DNA from: Bradyrhizobium niftali
GTDB lineage: Bacteria > Pseudomonadota > Alphaproteobacteria > Rhizobiales > Xanthobacteraceae
Assembly (NCBI RefSeq): GCF_004571025.1
Contig: NZ_SPQT01000004.1
Span: 186,001 to 250,000, forward strand
Direction: 5' to 3'
Length of the DNA stretch: 64,000 nucleotides
This document shows positions 17,661 through 27,906 of this stretch, one piece after another (the stretch's first letter is position 1; each line of letters opens with the position of its first letter). A program made the translations under genes and the position numbers. A model generated the notes under the pieces. It had not been told where the DNA came from, searched no databases, and saw nothing but the letters and a program-made list of their open reading frames with translations.

Positions 17661-18089
17661 TCACGCAGCCGGCGCGGGCACCAGTCCGTAGCGCAGCATC
17701 GTCTCTTTCATCTTCACGGGATCGGGTGGCGCGCCGGCCGACAGGAGCGCTGCCATCTCGGTGAAATATTGCGGTCCCAGCACCCCGGGGCTCAGGATGC
17801 ACAGGCATGTCGCAGGCCCCGTCGAACGGTTGGTAAAGCCGTGCACGATGCCGCGCTTGATGAAGACTGAGGCTCCGGGGCCAAGATCGGTCTGCTGGCC
17901 GTCGATCGTCCAGGTCGAGACGCCGGACAGCCCGTAGATCGTTTCGTCCCAGCGGTCGTGATAGTGCGGGATCGGCATCCGGGCATTCGGCTGCAACGTC
18001 ATTTCGAAGATATCGACGCTGCCGCCGGTGTCGTCCTTGCTGTGCAGGAAGCGGAGCTCGAGCGTGCCGAAACTGATGATGTCGGGCAT
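17661..18089 (-). CDS. Cupin-domain protein
   Basis: 142 residues with one cupin barrel: IPHYHDRWDETIYGLSG (HxH...E) and PGASVFIKRGIVHGFTN (final His). Metal ligands intact. Unlike the cupin at 11 kb it has a C-terminal helical extension of about 40 residues (FTEMAALLSAGAPPDPVKM). Function unknown. Confidence 0.83.
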   Translation of the reverse strand: MPDIISFGTLELRFLHSKDDTGGSVDIFEMTLQPNARMPIPHYHDRWDETIYGLSGVSTWTIDGQQTDLGPGASVFIKRGIVHGFTNRSTGPATCLCILSPGVLGPQYFTEMAALLSAGAPPDPVKMKETMLRYGLVPAPAA

Positions 18090-18586
18090 GGCTGTTTCGT
18101 CCAGGTGAGAGAGGCTGCATCGAGATCGCGGCGCTCGCTCACGTCGAAACGAATCTACCGCAGCCCTTCATACAGCATCAGCCCGCGTACGACCGGCCAA
18201 ATTTGTCGCACAGGGTCCGTTGCAGGCCGACTTGCCGGCTACGCAGGCAGCAGAACATTCCGGCTCAAACGGCTCCGGGGATCGACGCCTCTGAATAGCT
18301 CGCCGGCGCTGATCTGAAGTTGGCGCATGCAATTGCAACAACTTTAAAGACGCAGGATTCTCGCTGCGCCGCTTCGTCGCAATATTCGAATTAATTCAAA
18401 TCGAGAGTCCGAAAGCGAACCGAAGCGTCGACTTTCGTAGGGCATAGTTGGCTCCGGCAGGGGGCGAGAGCGCAATATCCGCAGCAGCATCCCACCATCG
18501 TGAAAGTTGAGGAAGTGGCGTCCCATCCGGACGCGTCGGGGAGTCTTCAATCCATCATCTAGTTTCGCTTGAAAGGATGAAAGCCC
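18090..18586. other. Intergenic region holding a gene remnant
   Basis: About 500 bases. It contains the 3' scrap of a PAS_5 gene (see 18155-18235). The right part (18340-18586), including a short A/T-rich stretch around 18380-18400, probably contains the phasin promoter. No other gene is supported. Confidence 0.5.
18155..18235 (-). pseudogene. 3' remnant of a PAS_5-family gene
   Basis: On the minus strand the frame reads ...VRGLMLYEGLR-stop, nearly the same as the C-terminus (ARGLMVYEGLR-stop) of the intact PAS_5 gene at 20374-20928. DNA identity over the last 39 bases is high (about 33 of 39 by eye). Upstream of those residues the similarity vanishes and a stop is met at about 18240, so only the tail of a paralogue survives. 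Confidence 0.6.
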
Positions 18587-19072
18587 GTGAGTGATGCCGA
18601 TATGAAAGCCGAGACGAAAGCCGCTCCGCTGAATGGGACGGCGAACGGAAATACAAAGCTCAAGTTCGACATGCCGTTTTTCAACATCCAGGCGATCTTC
18701 GGCGATCTCGCCGCGCCGGCCGCGACACGGGCCAAGGCCAATTTCGAGCAGGTGAAGGTAACTTCCGAAGAGATCACCGGGGCTCTCTGCGACGCCTGTT
18801 CGACCAGTGCCAGGCGTTCCGCCGAGTACGGCACCAAGCTCATCGAAATATCCAACGCCAATACCAGCTCCGTGCTGGATTTCTTCTCCCAGCTTGCGGA
18901 TGCGAGGTCGTTTGCGGACCTCGTGAACCTCTCCACCGTACACGGTCGCAAGACCTTTGAAGCGGCTTCCGCCCAGAACCGGGAGCTTTGGGATCTGGCC
19001 CAGAAGGTCGCGACCGAGACGGCCGAGCCGATCAAGAACAGCTTCAACCGGGTACTGCGTAAGGCTGCTTGA
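18587..19072 (+). CDS. Phasin-family protein (polyhydroxyalkanoate granule)
   Basis: 161 residues, almost entirely helical. The segment from 27 to 150 (FDMPFFNIQAIFGDL ... FEQVKVTSEEITGAL ... SAEYGTKLIEISNANTSSVLDFFSQL) matches phasin_2 proteins that coat polyhydroxybutyrate granules. The short N-terminus is low-complexity and charged. GTG start; AAAGGA is about 9 bases upstream. No PHA synthase or depolymerase is in the window, so this may be one of several phasins. Confidence 0.85.
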   Translation: MSDADMKAETKAAPLNGTANGNTKLKFDMPFFNIQAIFGDLAAPAATRAKANFEQVKVTSEEITGALCDACSTSARRSAEYGTKLIEISNANTSSVLDFFSQLADARSFADLVNLSTVHGRKTFEAASAQNRELWDLAQKVATETAEPIKNSFNRVLRKAA

Positions 19073-19189
19073 ATCGAAGCTGCCGGCCACGTGGATCGGC
19101 TGGACGAGCGTCTTCGCGAGAAAAGACGCCGTCCAGCCGATGGCGGCCGGCCTCGCCGTGAGGTGATGCCAAGCTGGAGGGAAATCAGG

Positions 19190-19417
19190 ATGGGTATGGT
19201 GATGATCAAGTGCCCGGAAACCGGGAGCGCTATTCCGACGGGCATCGAGATGGATGGCGACAGGTTTCGCTGCAGTGCGGTCTTTTTTTCGCGCACCTAT
19301 TGCCGGATGTGCGCGGCGACGCACGAGTGGTTCGCCAAGGAGGCCTGGGTCTACGAGTCGGTCTTGGCGAACGGGAAGTCCGGGGGCGGGCAGCCATTGC
19401 GCGCCGGCGCGGCGTGA
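19190..19417 (+). CDS. Small cysteine-rich protein, unknown function
   Basis: 75 residues from the ATG at 19190, which follows GGAGGG by 8 bases. MVMIKCPETGSAIPTGIE followed by RCSAVFFSRTYCRMCAATH suggests a small zinc-ribbon-like fold, with one cysteine near the start and a CxxC later. Similar small proteins of unknown function occur in Bradyrhizobium. Its 3' end overlaps the end of the opposite Crp/Fnr gene by 67 bases. Confidence 0.65.
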   Translation: MGMVMIKCPETGSAIPTGIEMDGDRFRCSAVFFSRTYCRMCAATHEWFAKEAWVYESVLANGKSGGGQPLRAGAA

Positions 19418-20142
19418 AGGAGCCTTAGTGCATCCTGCGACACGATCCGATCGATCCTGCGGCTCATCACCTTGTAGCACTCGCAAGCGACGGCCTCGAG
19501 CCGTTGCCTGTCGATTTCGAGCTGGCCGCGCCGATTGGATTTGATGGCCCTGGATGCTCGGAGTGCGCTCACGACGTGCGTGACCGTGGTGCGCCGGACG
19601 CCGAGCAATTCCGACAGCGTCTCCTGGGTCAGCGGCAGGATGTCACCGCCATCCGTCCGGTCGTGAATGTGAAGCAGCCAGCGGGCGAGGCGCGCTTCGA
19701 CGGAGTGCAGCGCGTTGCAGGCCGCGACGTGCAGGAATTGCGTCATCATCGCCCTGGTGACAATCTGAACCGCGCTTGCGATGGCGGGACTGCGTTCGAG
19801 CGTCGCTTGAAATCGCGCCGGTGAGATCTGCAGTGCGGTCCCGGCCACGCGGACAACCGCCGTCAGGGGAGATCGGACGGGGCCGAGCGCCGTCATGAGT
19901 CCGACCGCGCCGTCGTTGCCGATCACCGCGGTTGCCGCCGTCTGTCCGTTCGGCAACTCCATGATGAGGGCGATCGCGCCGCTGCAGGGGAAATAAATGT
20001 GGTCGATCCGGTCGCCCGATCGAATGAGGACCGCGTCGTGCAGGAGCGGTACTTTCCGCAAATGCGGTGCGAGCAAAGCGTAGTCGGCCGGCGGTAACGC
20101 AGCTAACAGGCGATTACCAACTCTTGTCGCGCGCTCCATCAC
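19351..20142 (-). CDS. Crp/Fnr-family transcriptional regulator
   Basis: 263 residues. An N-terminal cyclic-nucleotide-binding-like barrel (about 10-140: DAVLIRSGDRIDHIYFPCSG) is joined by a long helix to a Crp-type winged helix whose recognition region is LTQETLSELLGVRRTTVTHVV. No Fnr-type cysteine cluster is seen in the N-terminus, so it is not an Fnr-style oxygen sensor. GTG start at 20142 with GAGGGG 8 bases upstream; ATG at 20139 is equally possible. The last 67 bases overlap the opposite small gene. Confidence 0.88.
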   Translation of the reverse strand: MMERATRVGNRLLAALPPADYALLAPHLRKVPLLHDAVLIRSGDRIDHIYFPCSGAIALIMELPNGQTAATAVIGNDGAVGLMTALGPVRSPLTAVVRVAGTALQISPARFQATLERSPAIASAVQIVTRAMMTQFLHVAACNALHSVEARLARWLLHIHDRTDGGDILPLTQETLSELLGVRRTTVTHVVSALRASRAIKSNRRGQLEIDRQRLEAVACECYKVMSRRIDRIVSQDALRLLHAAPARNGCPPPDFPFAKTDS

Positions 20143-20373
20143 GGGAGTAGCCCCTCGACGGAGGCTCGGCGGCGCGCAAACGCATCGTCACCGGCCGAGC
20201 CGCGTTGCCGCGCCCACGCTTGCCACGGCAAGTGGATAAACGCACTTCAACAGGCAAGGTTCCAATGACGGATCGGGCGCCCGCGCGCCAACGCGGTCTG
20301 ATCCATCCGACTCGCGCGCTGAAAATCTGGTCTGCCGTTTGCAAAAACTGCGCGCCCGACACGAGGGCTGCTC

Positions 20374-20928
20374 CTACCGCAACCCCTCATACACCATCAG
20401 CCCGCGGGCGATCTGCAATTTGCGGATCGCGCGCGGCAGCAGCTTCTCCGGCTGGTGCAGATAGCGCCAGGAGGTGAGGGTGAACGGGCCAAGCGCGCCG
20501 CATTCGTCGTCGAACGGTGCGAGCACGCCGGTGACGCTGACAGGCGTGTGCGGCCGGGCGTTGAAGGGCAGCAGCAACAGCTCCAGATGCGCCTTGCTAC
20601 CGTCCTCGCGCGCGGCGGTGACGCCGGCGATCGCACCCAGCGTCTCGTCGGCGACGACAGTCGTGATCTCCCCGATCTCGCTGCGGCTGGCCTCGGTGAA
20701 CAGCGCCGCAAAGCTCTGGTCCTTGAGGTCGAGCCCGGCCAGCGCGCAGACGCGCGTGCCGGCGACGCGGAACGGGAAGCCGAGTTTTGGTTCGCAGGAC
20801 AGCACGAAGATGTCGCCGAGCAGGCCGCGCACTGCGGCCGGGTCGATGTCGGCCCGGTCAGGGGCCCGCGCAGTGCCGCGCTTCTTGTCCCAATATGCGA
20901 AGAACGCGCGGCTCGACGGATGTTTCAT
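20374..20928 (-). CDS. PAS_5-family (PAS domain) protein
   Basis: 184 residues matching the PAS_5 family found in several copies in rhizobia: HPSSRAFFAYWDKKRGTARAP at the start, the GDIFVLSCEPKLGFPFRVAGTRV PAS core, then LLLLPFNARP and the GLMVYEGLR end. No output domain is attached, so it is probably a small sensor or adaptor. The frame extends 13 codons to a TTG at 20967; the ATG at 20928 starts at the conserved region. A decayed 3' paralogue lies at 18155. Confidence 0.82.
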   Translation of the reverse strand: MKHPSSRAFFAYWDKKRGTARAPDRADIDPAAVRGLLGDIFVLSCEPKLGFPFRVAGTRVCALAGLDLKDQSFAALFTEASRSEIGEITTVVADETLGAIAGVTAAREDGSKAHLELLLLPFNARPHTPVSVTGVLAPFDDECGALGPFTLTSWRYLHQPEKLLPRAIRKLQIARGLMVYEGLR

Positions 20929-21078
20929 GACTGAACGCTTACCCCGGGGCGCAACCTCGCGGGACAAACCTGTCCCGCTTCAGTGCACCCGCGATCCCTT
21001 TGCTGTTGTGCAGGAGGGGATTTGCAGCGTCCATGCCGCGAGGGCGCTTTAGCCGCTCCGGGCGGTGTCTTTGCGTCG
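20929..21078. other. Intergenic region upstream of the CtrA-type site
   Basis: Short stretch between the PAS_5 start and the candidate CtrA promoter. No gene or repeat recognised. Confidence 0.4.
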
Positions 21079-21094
21079 TTAACGTTAAATTAAC
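21079..21094. promoter_or_regulatory. CtrA-type binding site
   Basis: TTAACGTTAAATTAAC: TTAA, seven bases, TTAAC, an exact match to the CtrA consensus. It is followed by a -10-like GCTATGGT at 21122-21129 and by the candidate RNA/terminator unit. Confidence 0.65.
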
Positions 21095-21109
21095 TATGCG
21101 CTTTCCGTG

Positions 21110-21305
21110 TCCCGCAGCCCTGCTATGGTGACCGCGGTCGCAAGCCTCGCCGCTTTTCTCCAGGTTCTCGGCGGGGTCTGTACACAGGCGTCAAACAGTT
21201 TGGTCACGGGCCGCGGGGAGGGGTGGGGATACACCTTATTCCTCTGGCAACCGGAAGGCCGACACGGACAGGCAGGGCTTTCCCAGGGCCCTGCCTTTTC
21301 CTTTT
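21110..21305 (+). ncRNA. Candidate small RNA or leader ending in an intrinsic terminator
   Basis: No protein-like frame is seen, yet the unit has a promoter-type site upstream (CtrA box) and ends in a strong terminator at 21271-21305. It contains several potential stems, e.g. CGCCG...CGGCG around 21150-21173. I do not recognise SRP RNA, tmRNA, 6S or RNase P motifs. It could be a free small RNA or an attenuated leader of the rhomboid gene 75 bases downstream. Confidence 0.45.
21271..21305 (+). terminator. Intrinsic terminator
   Basis: GGCAGGGC / GCCCTGCC perfect 8-base stem (21271-21278, 21288-21295), followed by TTTTCCTTTT. It lies upstream of the rhomboid gene and follows no coding sequence on this strand. 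Confidence 0.85.
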
Positions 21306-21380
21306 GTGCACTTGCGCAAGGCCGGCAAAGGCGACTATCTCCAAGCTTACCGCTCCGATCGCGCCTGAAAGCGAGCTGCC

Positions 21381-22202
21381 TTGGATTCCCCGCAAGATTC
21401 TCCGCCGCACGATCCTCAGCCGGACGTGCCGGCCGTCGTCGAGGCGGCTCCGCGCGAGCCGATCCTGACGCTGCCGTTCGCGCTGACCGCCTATATCGTC
21501 CTGCTGGCACTGATCCATCTGCGGGTGCTGCTGCCGCCGGACCTGGAGAACTGGACCATCGACGTCTTCGGCTTCATCCCGAAGCGCTACGATTCCTCAC
21601 TGCTCAATCTGCAGATCCCCGGCGGCGCCGGCGCCAAGGTCTGGAGCTTCGTCACCTATTCGCTGCTGCACGCCAATCTGACCCATCTCGGCTTCAACGT
21701 GCTGTGGCTGCTGCCGTTCGGCAGCGCGCTGGCGCGGCGTTTTGGCGCGATCAGGTTCTTCCTCTTTCTCGCGGTGACGGCGGCGGCCGGGGCGCTCGCC
21801 CATCTCGTTACCCATGAGCATGCGGTGGCGCCGATGATCGGCGCTTCGGCCTCGGTGTCGGGCGCGATGGCGGCGGCGATCCGCTTTGCCTTCGTCCGCG
21901 GCAGCTTCCTGTCGTTCAGCCGTTCGGACGCCGATACCGCTGCAAGGGTTCCCGCGCTGCCGCTGTCGCGCGCGCTGCGCGACGGGCGGGTGGTCGGCTT
22001 CCTCGCGGTGTGGTTCGGCGTCAACATCATCTTCGGCGTCGGCGCGATCGGCATCGATGCCGAAACCACGAGCGTCGCCTGGCAGGCGCATATTGGCGGC
22101 TTCTTCGCCGGCCTGTTGCTGTTCGCGCTGTTCGATCCGGTGCCGCGCGTGCGAAACGATGCTGCGGATGCGTCATCACGGGACGTTTCAGACCGAATTT
22201 GA
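21381..22202 (+). CDS. Rhomboid-family intramembrane serine protease (altered GxSG)
   Basis: 273 residues, six or seven membrane helices after a Pro-rich N-terminus. Rhomboid landmarks are present: HLGFNVLWLLPFG (HxxxN on helix 2), GASASVSG (154-161) where the catalytic serine should be Ser156, and AHIGGFFAGLL (catalytic His). The residue after the serine is Ala rather than the usual Gly of GASG. It would cleave within membrane-spanning substrates. Start is TTG at 21381, without a strong ribosome site; ATG alternatives would cut into the protein. Confidence 0.82.
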   Translation: MDSPQDSPPHDPQPDVPAVVEAAPREPILTLPFALTAYIVLLALIHLRVLLPPDLENWTIDVFGFIPKRYDSSLLNLQIPGGAGAKVWSFVTYSLLHANLTHLGFNVLWLLPFGSALARRFGAIRFFLFLAVTAAAGALAHLVTHEHAVAPMIGASASVSGAMAAAIRFAFVRGSFLSFSRSDADTAARVPALPLSRALRDGRVVGFLAVWFGVNIIFGVGAIGIDAETTSVAWQAHIGGFFAGLLLFALFDPVPRVRNDAADASSRDVSDRI

Positions 22203-22393
22203 AGTGGCGCTTGCGGCGCGGCCCGAATTCATCCATCATTCGCGCGAAGAATGTTCCGAAGCGACAGGCCGCTAGCGGCGATGCTTCGCAAAGCGCCTGA
22301 AGCGTGAAACCGGCGCCTAAACTGTTAGTTGAAGACTCGAAGAACAAGTCCGGACTGCCGAAAGGCGGACGGCTCCGATTCAGGGAGGCGACA

Positions 22394-22822
22394 ATGACGG
22401 TACGTTCCATTCTCAATACCAAGGGCCACCAGATCATGAGCGTCGAGCCCGATGCCAAGCTGGCTGCCGCGGTCAAACTGCTCGGCGAGAAGAAGATCGG
22501 CGCGGTGCTGGTGATGGACCAGAGCCGGCTGGAAGGCATCCTGTCCGAGCGCGACATCGTGCGCGTGATCGGCGAGCGCGGCGCCGGCGCGCTGGACGAG
22601 CCGGTCTCCCAGGTCATGACCCGCAAGGTCGTCACCTGCAAGGAGACCGATACGGTCGCCGAGCTCATGGAGACGATGACGACGGGCAAGTTCCGCCATC
22701 TGCCCGTGGTCGACAACGGCAAGGTGGTCGGCCTGATCTCGATCGGCGACATCGTCAAGCGCCGCGTCCAGGAATACGAGTCCGAGCAGGAAGCCCTGCG
22801 CGACTACATCAAGACGGCCTGA
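22394..22822 (+). CDS. Two-CBS-domain protein
   Basis: 142 residues consisting of a tandem CBS pair (Bateman module): IMSVEPDAKLAAAVKLLGEKKIGAVLVMD...GILSERDIVRVI and VMTRKVVTCKETDTVAELMETMTTGKFRHLPVVDNGKVVGLISIGDIV. These bind adenine nucleotides and sense energy state; no catalytic domain is attached. The start is set by AGGGAGG about 6 bases before the ATG. It ends 6 bases before the end of the convergent patatin gene. Confidence 0.9.
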   Translation: MTVRSILNTKGHQIMSVEPDAKLAAAVKLLGEKKIGAVLVMDQSRLEGILSERDIVRVIGERGAGALDEPVSQVMTRKVVTCKETDTVAELMETMTTGKFRHLPVVDNGKVVGLISIGDIVKRRVQEYESEQEALRDYIKTA

Positions 22823-22828
22823 CCGGCG

Positions 22829-23857
22829 TCACTCGCCGGCCTTGGGCGCCGCGCCCTCGGGCGGCGGCGCCAGCGCATGGATCGCCTCCTGGATCGAGTC
22901 CAGCGCACGCTCGGCGGCGCGGGTGCCGAGCGCGATGAGGTCGTCGGTGCGATGGAAGTCGAACCAGCCGAACTGGCCGACCCGCGGCGTGATCAGCAGG
23001 TCCGGAGGATCGCCGGCGAGGCGGGCGCGGGTGATACGGTCCTGCATGATGTTGAAGGCGTCGACCATCACCGAGGAGAGGCCGGGCCGGTCCCCGCCGC
23101 CGAAGAACTCGCGTTTCACCGTCTTCTCGGGCGAGAAGAATCTCGGGAAGCGCCGTTTGGACGTCGTCTCTTCGGCCGCAGGGGCGACCGGTTCGGGCGC
23201 AGCGCCGTGCGAATAGACCGTCGTCGAATAGGTGAAGATGTCGCTGGAAAGATTTGCAGCGATGACGATTTCAGCGCCGAGCGCCCGCGCCGCCGAGACC
23301 GGCACCGGATTCACCAGCGCGCCGTCGACCAGCCAGCGATCGCCGATCAGCACGGGTGAGAAGATGCCGGGCAGGGCGTACGAGGCGCGCATCGCGTCGA
23401 CCACGCGGCCGCGCGTCAGCCAGATCTCGTGGCCGGTGCGAACCTCGGTCGCGACGGCGGCGAACTTGATCGGAAGGTCCTCGATCAAGGTGCGGCCGCA
23501 CGCTGCCTCGAGCCGGGTCGCCAGCTTCTCGCCGCCGATCAGACCGGAGCCGTTGAGGCGGATGTCGAGATAACCAAGGATGTTGCGCATGCCTTGCAGA
23601 CCGCGGCCCCACTCCTCCAGCGTATCGAGCTTGCCGGACGCGTAGAGGCCGCCGACCACGGCGCCAATCGAGGTGCCGACCACGACATCGGGCACGATAC
23701 CGTTGGCGAGCAGCGTCCTGATGATGCCGATATGGGCGAAGCCGCGCGCCGCGCCGCCGCCAAGGGCGAGACCAATGACCGGCCGGCGGATGCTTCCGAG
23801 GCCGATCTTCTCGCTGTTCGAGCCATTCGCGCCGCGGCCCTTCAATCTGTCCAGCAC
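22829..23857 (-). CDS. Patatin-like phospholipase (RssA/NTE type)
   Basis: 342 residues. The catalytic dyad is complete: oxyanion hole LGGGAARGFAHIG, nucleophile GTSIG and the Asp in DGALVNPVP. It should hydrolyse acyl esters of phospholipids or related lipids. A charged insertion (about 215-255, SKRRFPRFFSPEKTVKRE) separates the patatin core from a C-terminal helical region. The GTG start is supported by GGAGAG 5 bases upstream. Convergent with the CBS gene. Confidence 0.9.
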   Translation of the reverse strand: MLDRLKGRGANGSNSEKIGLGSIRRPVIGLALGGGAARGFAHIGIIRTLLANGIVPDVVVGTSIGAVVGGLYASGKLDTLEEWGRGLQGMRNILGYLDIRLNGSGLIGGEKLATRLEAACGRTLIEDLPIKFAAVATEVRTGHEIWLTRGRVVDAMRASYALPGIFSPVLIGDRWLVDGALVNPVPVSAARALGAEIVIAANLSSDIFTYSTTVYSHGAAPEPVAPAAEETTSKRRFPRFFSPEKTVKREFFGGGDRPGLSSVMVDAFNIMQDRITRARLAGDPPDLLITPRVGQFGWFDFHRTDDLIALGTRAAERALDSIQEAIHALAPPPEGAAPKAGE

Positions 23858-24106
23858 CAGAACTCTCCTACGCGTGGCCAGCCAGGACCACTAGACTAGG
23901 CGTCGCACTCGCTCTCCGCCATAGCAGGGGCCGAGCATGGTTTATGCCGCTTTGGAGAGGGCGCTGGGCAGGAGTATGGCGAGGGGCGGTTGCCTCCTGT
24001 CTAATCACGCAGGCGTCAACCAGGTTCCATCAGACCGTGGCGGGGCCGTATTTCTTGGGATTTCAGAGGCTTGAATTTGCCGCGTTTTCGGTGAAAAGCA
24101 GGTGGC

Positions 24107-25180
24107 ATGACTATCGGGGGTGACGGCATCATCGGATGGCGGCGCAGCGTATCGCTGCTGCCGGCGCTGATCCTTGCCGCGTGTCTCGTTATCCTGGGTC
24201 AAGGCGTTGCCCAGGCGCAGCTTTTCTCCGATCGCCCGCCGCCGGTGCCCCCCGCATCGGTGCCCGACCCCGGCGGCGCCGTCAGCCTGGCGCCACCCTC
24301 CGGGCCGGGGGCGGCTCCCCCCAGCCTGCCGCCGACCCTGACGCAGCCGCTGTCCCCCAGCATGCCGCCACCCGCGGTCACGACCGTGCCGCCGGCCGCG
24401 CCGCTCAATGCCGCCGTGCCCGGACAGGGCGTGCTGTCGCTGACCGCCAAATACGGCAAGGACACCCCCCCGATCACCAGCGGCCTGGTCTGGCGCGTGT
24501 TCGCCGACCGTCCCGACGAAAACGGCACGTTCAAGCTGATCCGCGAGGATCGCAGCGCTACGCCCAATATCGTGCTGCCGCCCGGCAATTACGTCGTGCA
24601 CGTCGCCTTCGGGCTCGTCAGCGCGGTGCGCACCGTCAGCCTGAAGGCCGAGACCGATCGCGAATCCTTCGTGCTGCCGGCCGGCGGCCTGCGCATCGAG
24701 GGCCGTGTCGGTACCAGCCGCATTCCGCAGAACCAGATCTCGTTCGCGATCTACAAGGGCAGCCAGTTCGAATCCGGCGAGCGCGCCTCGCTGGTGCCGA
24801 ATGTCGCCGCCGGCGACGTCGTGCTGATACCGGAGGGCACCTACTACATCATCTCCAACTATGGCGACGCCAATTCGGTGGTGCGCTCGGACATCCGCGT
24901 CCAGGCCGGCAAGCTCACCGACGTCACCATCACCCACCGCGCCGCCGTCATCACGCTCAAGCTCGTCAGCGACAAGGGCGGTGAGGCGCTCGCCAACACC
25001 GCCTGGTCGGTGCTGACCCCCGGCGGCGACGTCATCAAGGAGTCGATCGGCGCCTTCCCGCGCGTCGTGCTCTCCGAGGGCGAATACCGCGCCATCGCCA
25101 AGAACGAGGGCAAGGTCTACGAGCGCGGCTTCAACGTCGTCAACGGCGTCGACGGCGAGGTCGAAGTCGTCGCGCGGTGA
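24107..25180 (+). CDS. Secreted proline-rich protein with beta-repeat domain, unknown function
   Basis: 357 residues. A long hydrophobic signal peptide (about 14-38, cleaved near AQAQ) precedes a Pro/Ala-rich linker (40-100) and then a repeated beta-sandwich-like region with LPPGNYVVHVAFG, IPEGTYYIISNYG and LSEGEYRAIAKNEG: three spaced copies of a PxGxY-type turn, suggesting tandem carboxypeptidase-regulatory-like or Ig-like modules. Probably periplasmic or envelope-bound. I do not recognise a named family. The AGGTGGC before the ATG supports the start; a hairpin repeat follows the stop. Confidence 0.72.
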   Translation: MTIGGDGIIGWRRSVSLLPALILAACLVILGQGVAQAQLFSDRPPPVPPASVPDPGGAVSLAPPSGPGAAPPSLPPTLTQPLSPSMPPPAVTTVPPAAPLNAAVPGQGVLSLTAKYGKDTPPITSGLVWRVFADRPDENGTFKLIREDRSATPNIVLPPGNYVVHVAFGLVSAVRTVSLKAETDRESFVLPAGGLRIEGRVGTSRIPQNQISFAIYKGSQFESGERASLVPNVAAGDVVLIPEGTYYIISNYGDANSVVRSDIRVQAGKLTDVTITHRAAVITLKLVSDKGGEALANTAWSVLTPGGDVIKESIGAFPRVVLSEGEYRAIAKNEGKVYERGFNVVNGVDGEVEVVAR

Positions 25181-25187
25181 CTCTTGT

Positions 25188-25262
25188 CTCTCCCCGCTTG
25201 CGGGGAGAGACCGGAATTCGCGCACAGCGCGGATTCCGGGTGAGGGGGACTCTCCGCGAGTC
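25188..25262. repeat. Interspersed repeat with terminator-like hairpin
   Basis: CTCTCCCCGC-TT-GCGGGGAGAG is a perfect 10-base stem, followed by GATTCCGGGTGAGGGGG. This type is scattered between genes in rhizobia and may also end transcription of the gene that stops at 25180. Confidence 0.75.
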
Positions 25263-25295
25263 GATCTGGCTGATATGGCGTCGGGCTCTCCCCAT

Positions 25296-25375
25296 CGTCA
25301 TTGCGAGCGCAGCGAAGCAATCCAGAGTCCCTCCGCGGATCGATACTGGATTGCTTCGCTGCGCTCGCAATGACG
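25296..25375. repeat. Interspersed inverted repeat (CGTCATTGCGAGCGCAGCG type)
   Basis: Arms of about 30 bases, CGTCATTGCGAGCGCAGCG... and ...CGCTGCGCTCGCAATGACG, are perfect reverse complements. Two further copies lie at 28863-28942 and 52529-52607. Confidence 0.9.
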
Positions 25376-25420
25376 AGGAGGGGAGGTCACGAGTCCGATC
25401 ATCACCGTCTGCGCGGCCCC

Positions 25421-27399
<1,979 letters not shown>

Positions 27400-27412
27400 C
27401 ATCTCGCATCAA

Positions 27413-27440
27413 CGCCCGGTGAGTGTTCGCTTACCGGGCG
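27413..27440 (+). terminator. Hairpin after the aldo/keto reductase gene
   Basis: CGCCCGGT / ACCGGGCG perfect 8-base stem, 13 bases past the stop. There is no T-run, so it may act with Rho or only as an RNA end stabiliser. Confidence 0.5.
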
Positions 27441-27699
27441 ATCTCGTCCTGTGTTCGGATTTGAATACCCCTGTCAGCGCTATCAAGCGCTCGAGCGGCC
27501 TTAAAACACCGGAAACATCGGCTTATTCCACAGGCGTCGCGACTTCGTCACAGTCGGTGCACGATGCGCGTTTTCGACAATCAATTTTATTCTCTTTCCA
27601 TCCTGCTGCGTTATATGTCGAGCATCCGTCTAACGGGGGAGGCCGGAGCAGGCGTGTGCGCTTGCGAGACCGGCAGGAGCAGGGACCAAGCCCGTCGGC
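27441..27699. other. Intergenic region before a small gene
   Basis: Mixed composition with an A/T-rich patch around 27575-27615. It probably holds the promoter of the 64-codon gene that follows. No gene supported. Confidence 0.4.
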
Positions 27700-27894
27700 A
27701 TGTTCGAAGTGATCCTCACCAGGCGTAAGCGGTTTGGCTGGCGATGGCAGGTGTGCGACCAGTCCGGCAAGATATTTGCCGACGGGTTCGAGCGCACCCG
27801 GCCGTCCGCCAAATATCATGGCGAGCGCGCATTATTCTTCCTGTTGTCGCAGGCCTACTTGCGCAACCGCTCGGCGGCGTCCAGCGAGGACTAG
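27700..27894 (+). CDS. Small conserved protein, unknown function
   Basis: 64 residues: FEVILTRRKRFGWRWQVCD then GKIFADGFERTRPSAKYHGERALFFLLS. Basic, soluble, with a predicted beta-beta-alpha layout. The sequence looks like a family repeated across Bradyrhizobium genomes with no known role. AGGGA is about 15 bases before the ATG, farther than usual. Confidence 0.6.
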   Translation: MFEVILTRRKRFGWRWQVCDQSGKIFADGFERTRPSAKYHGERALFFLLSQAYLRNRSAASSED

Positions 27895-27906
27895 CTGGGT
27901 TCGTAA

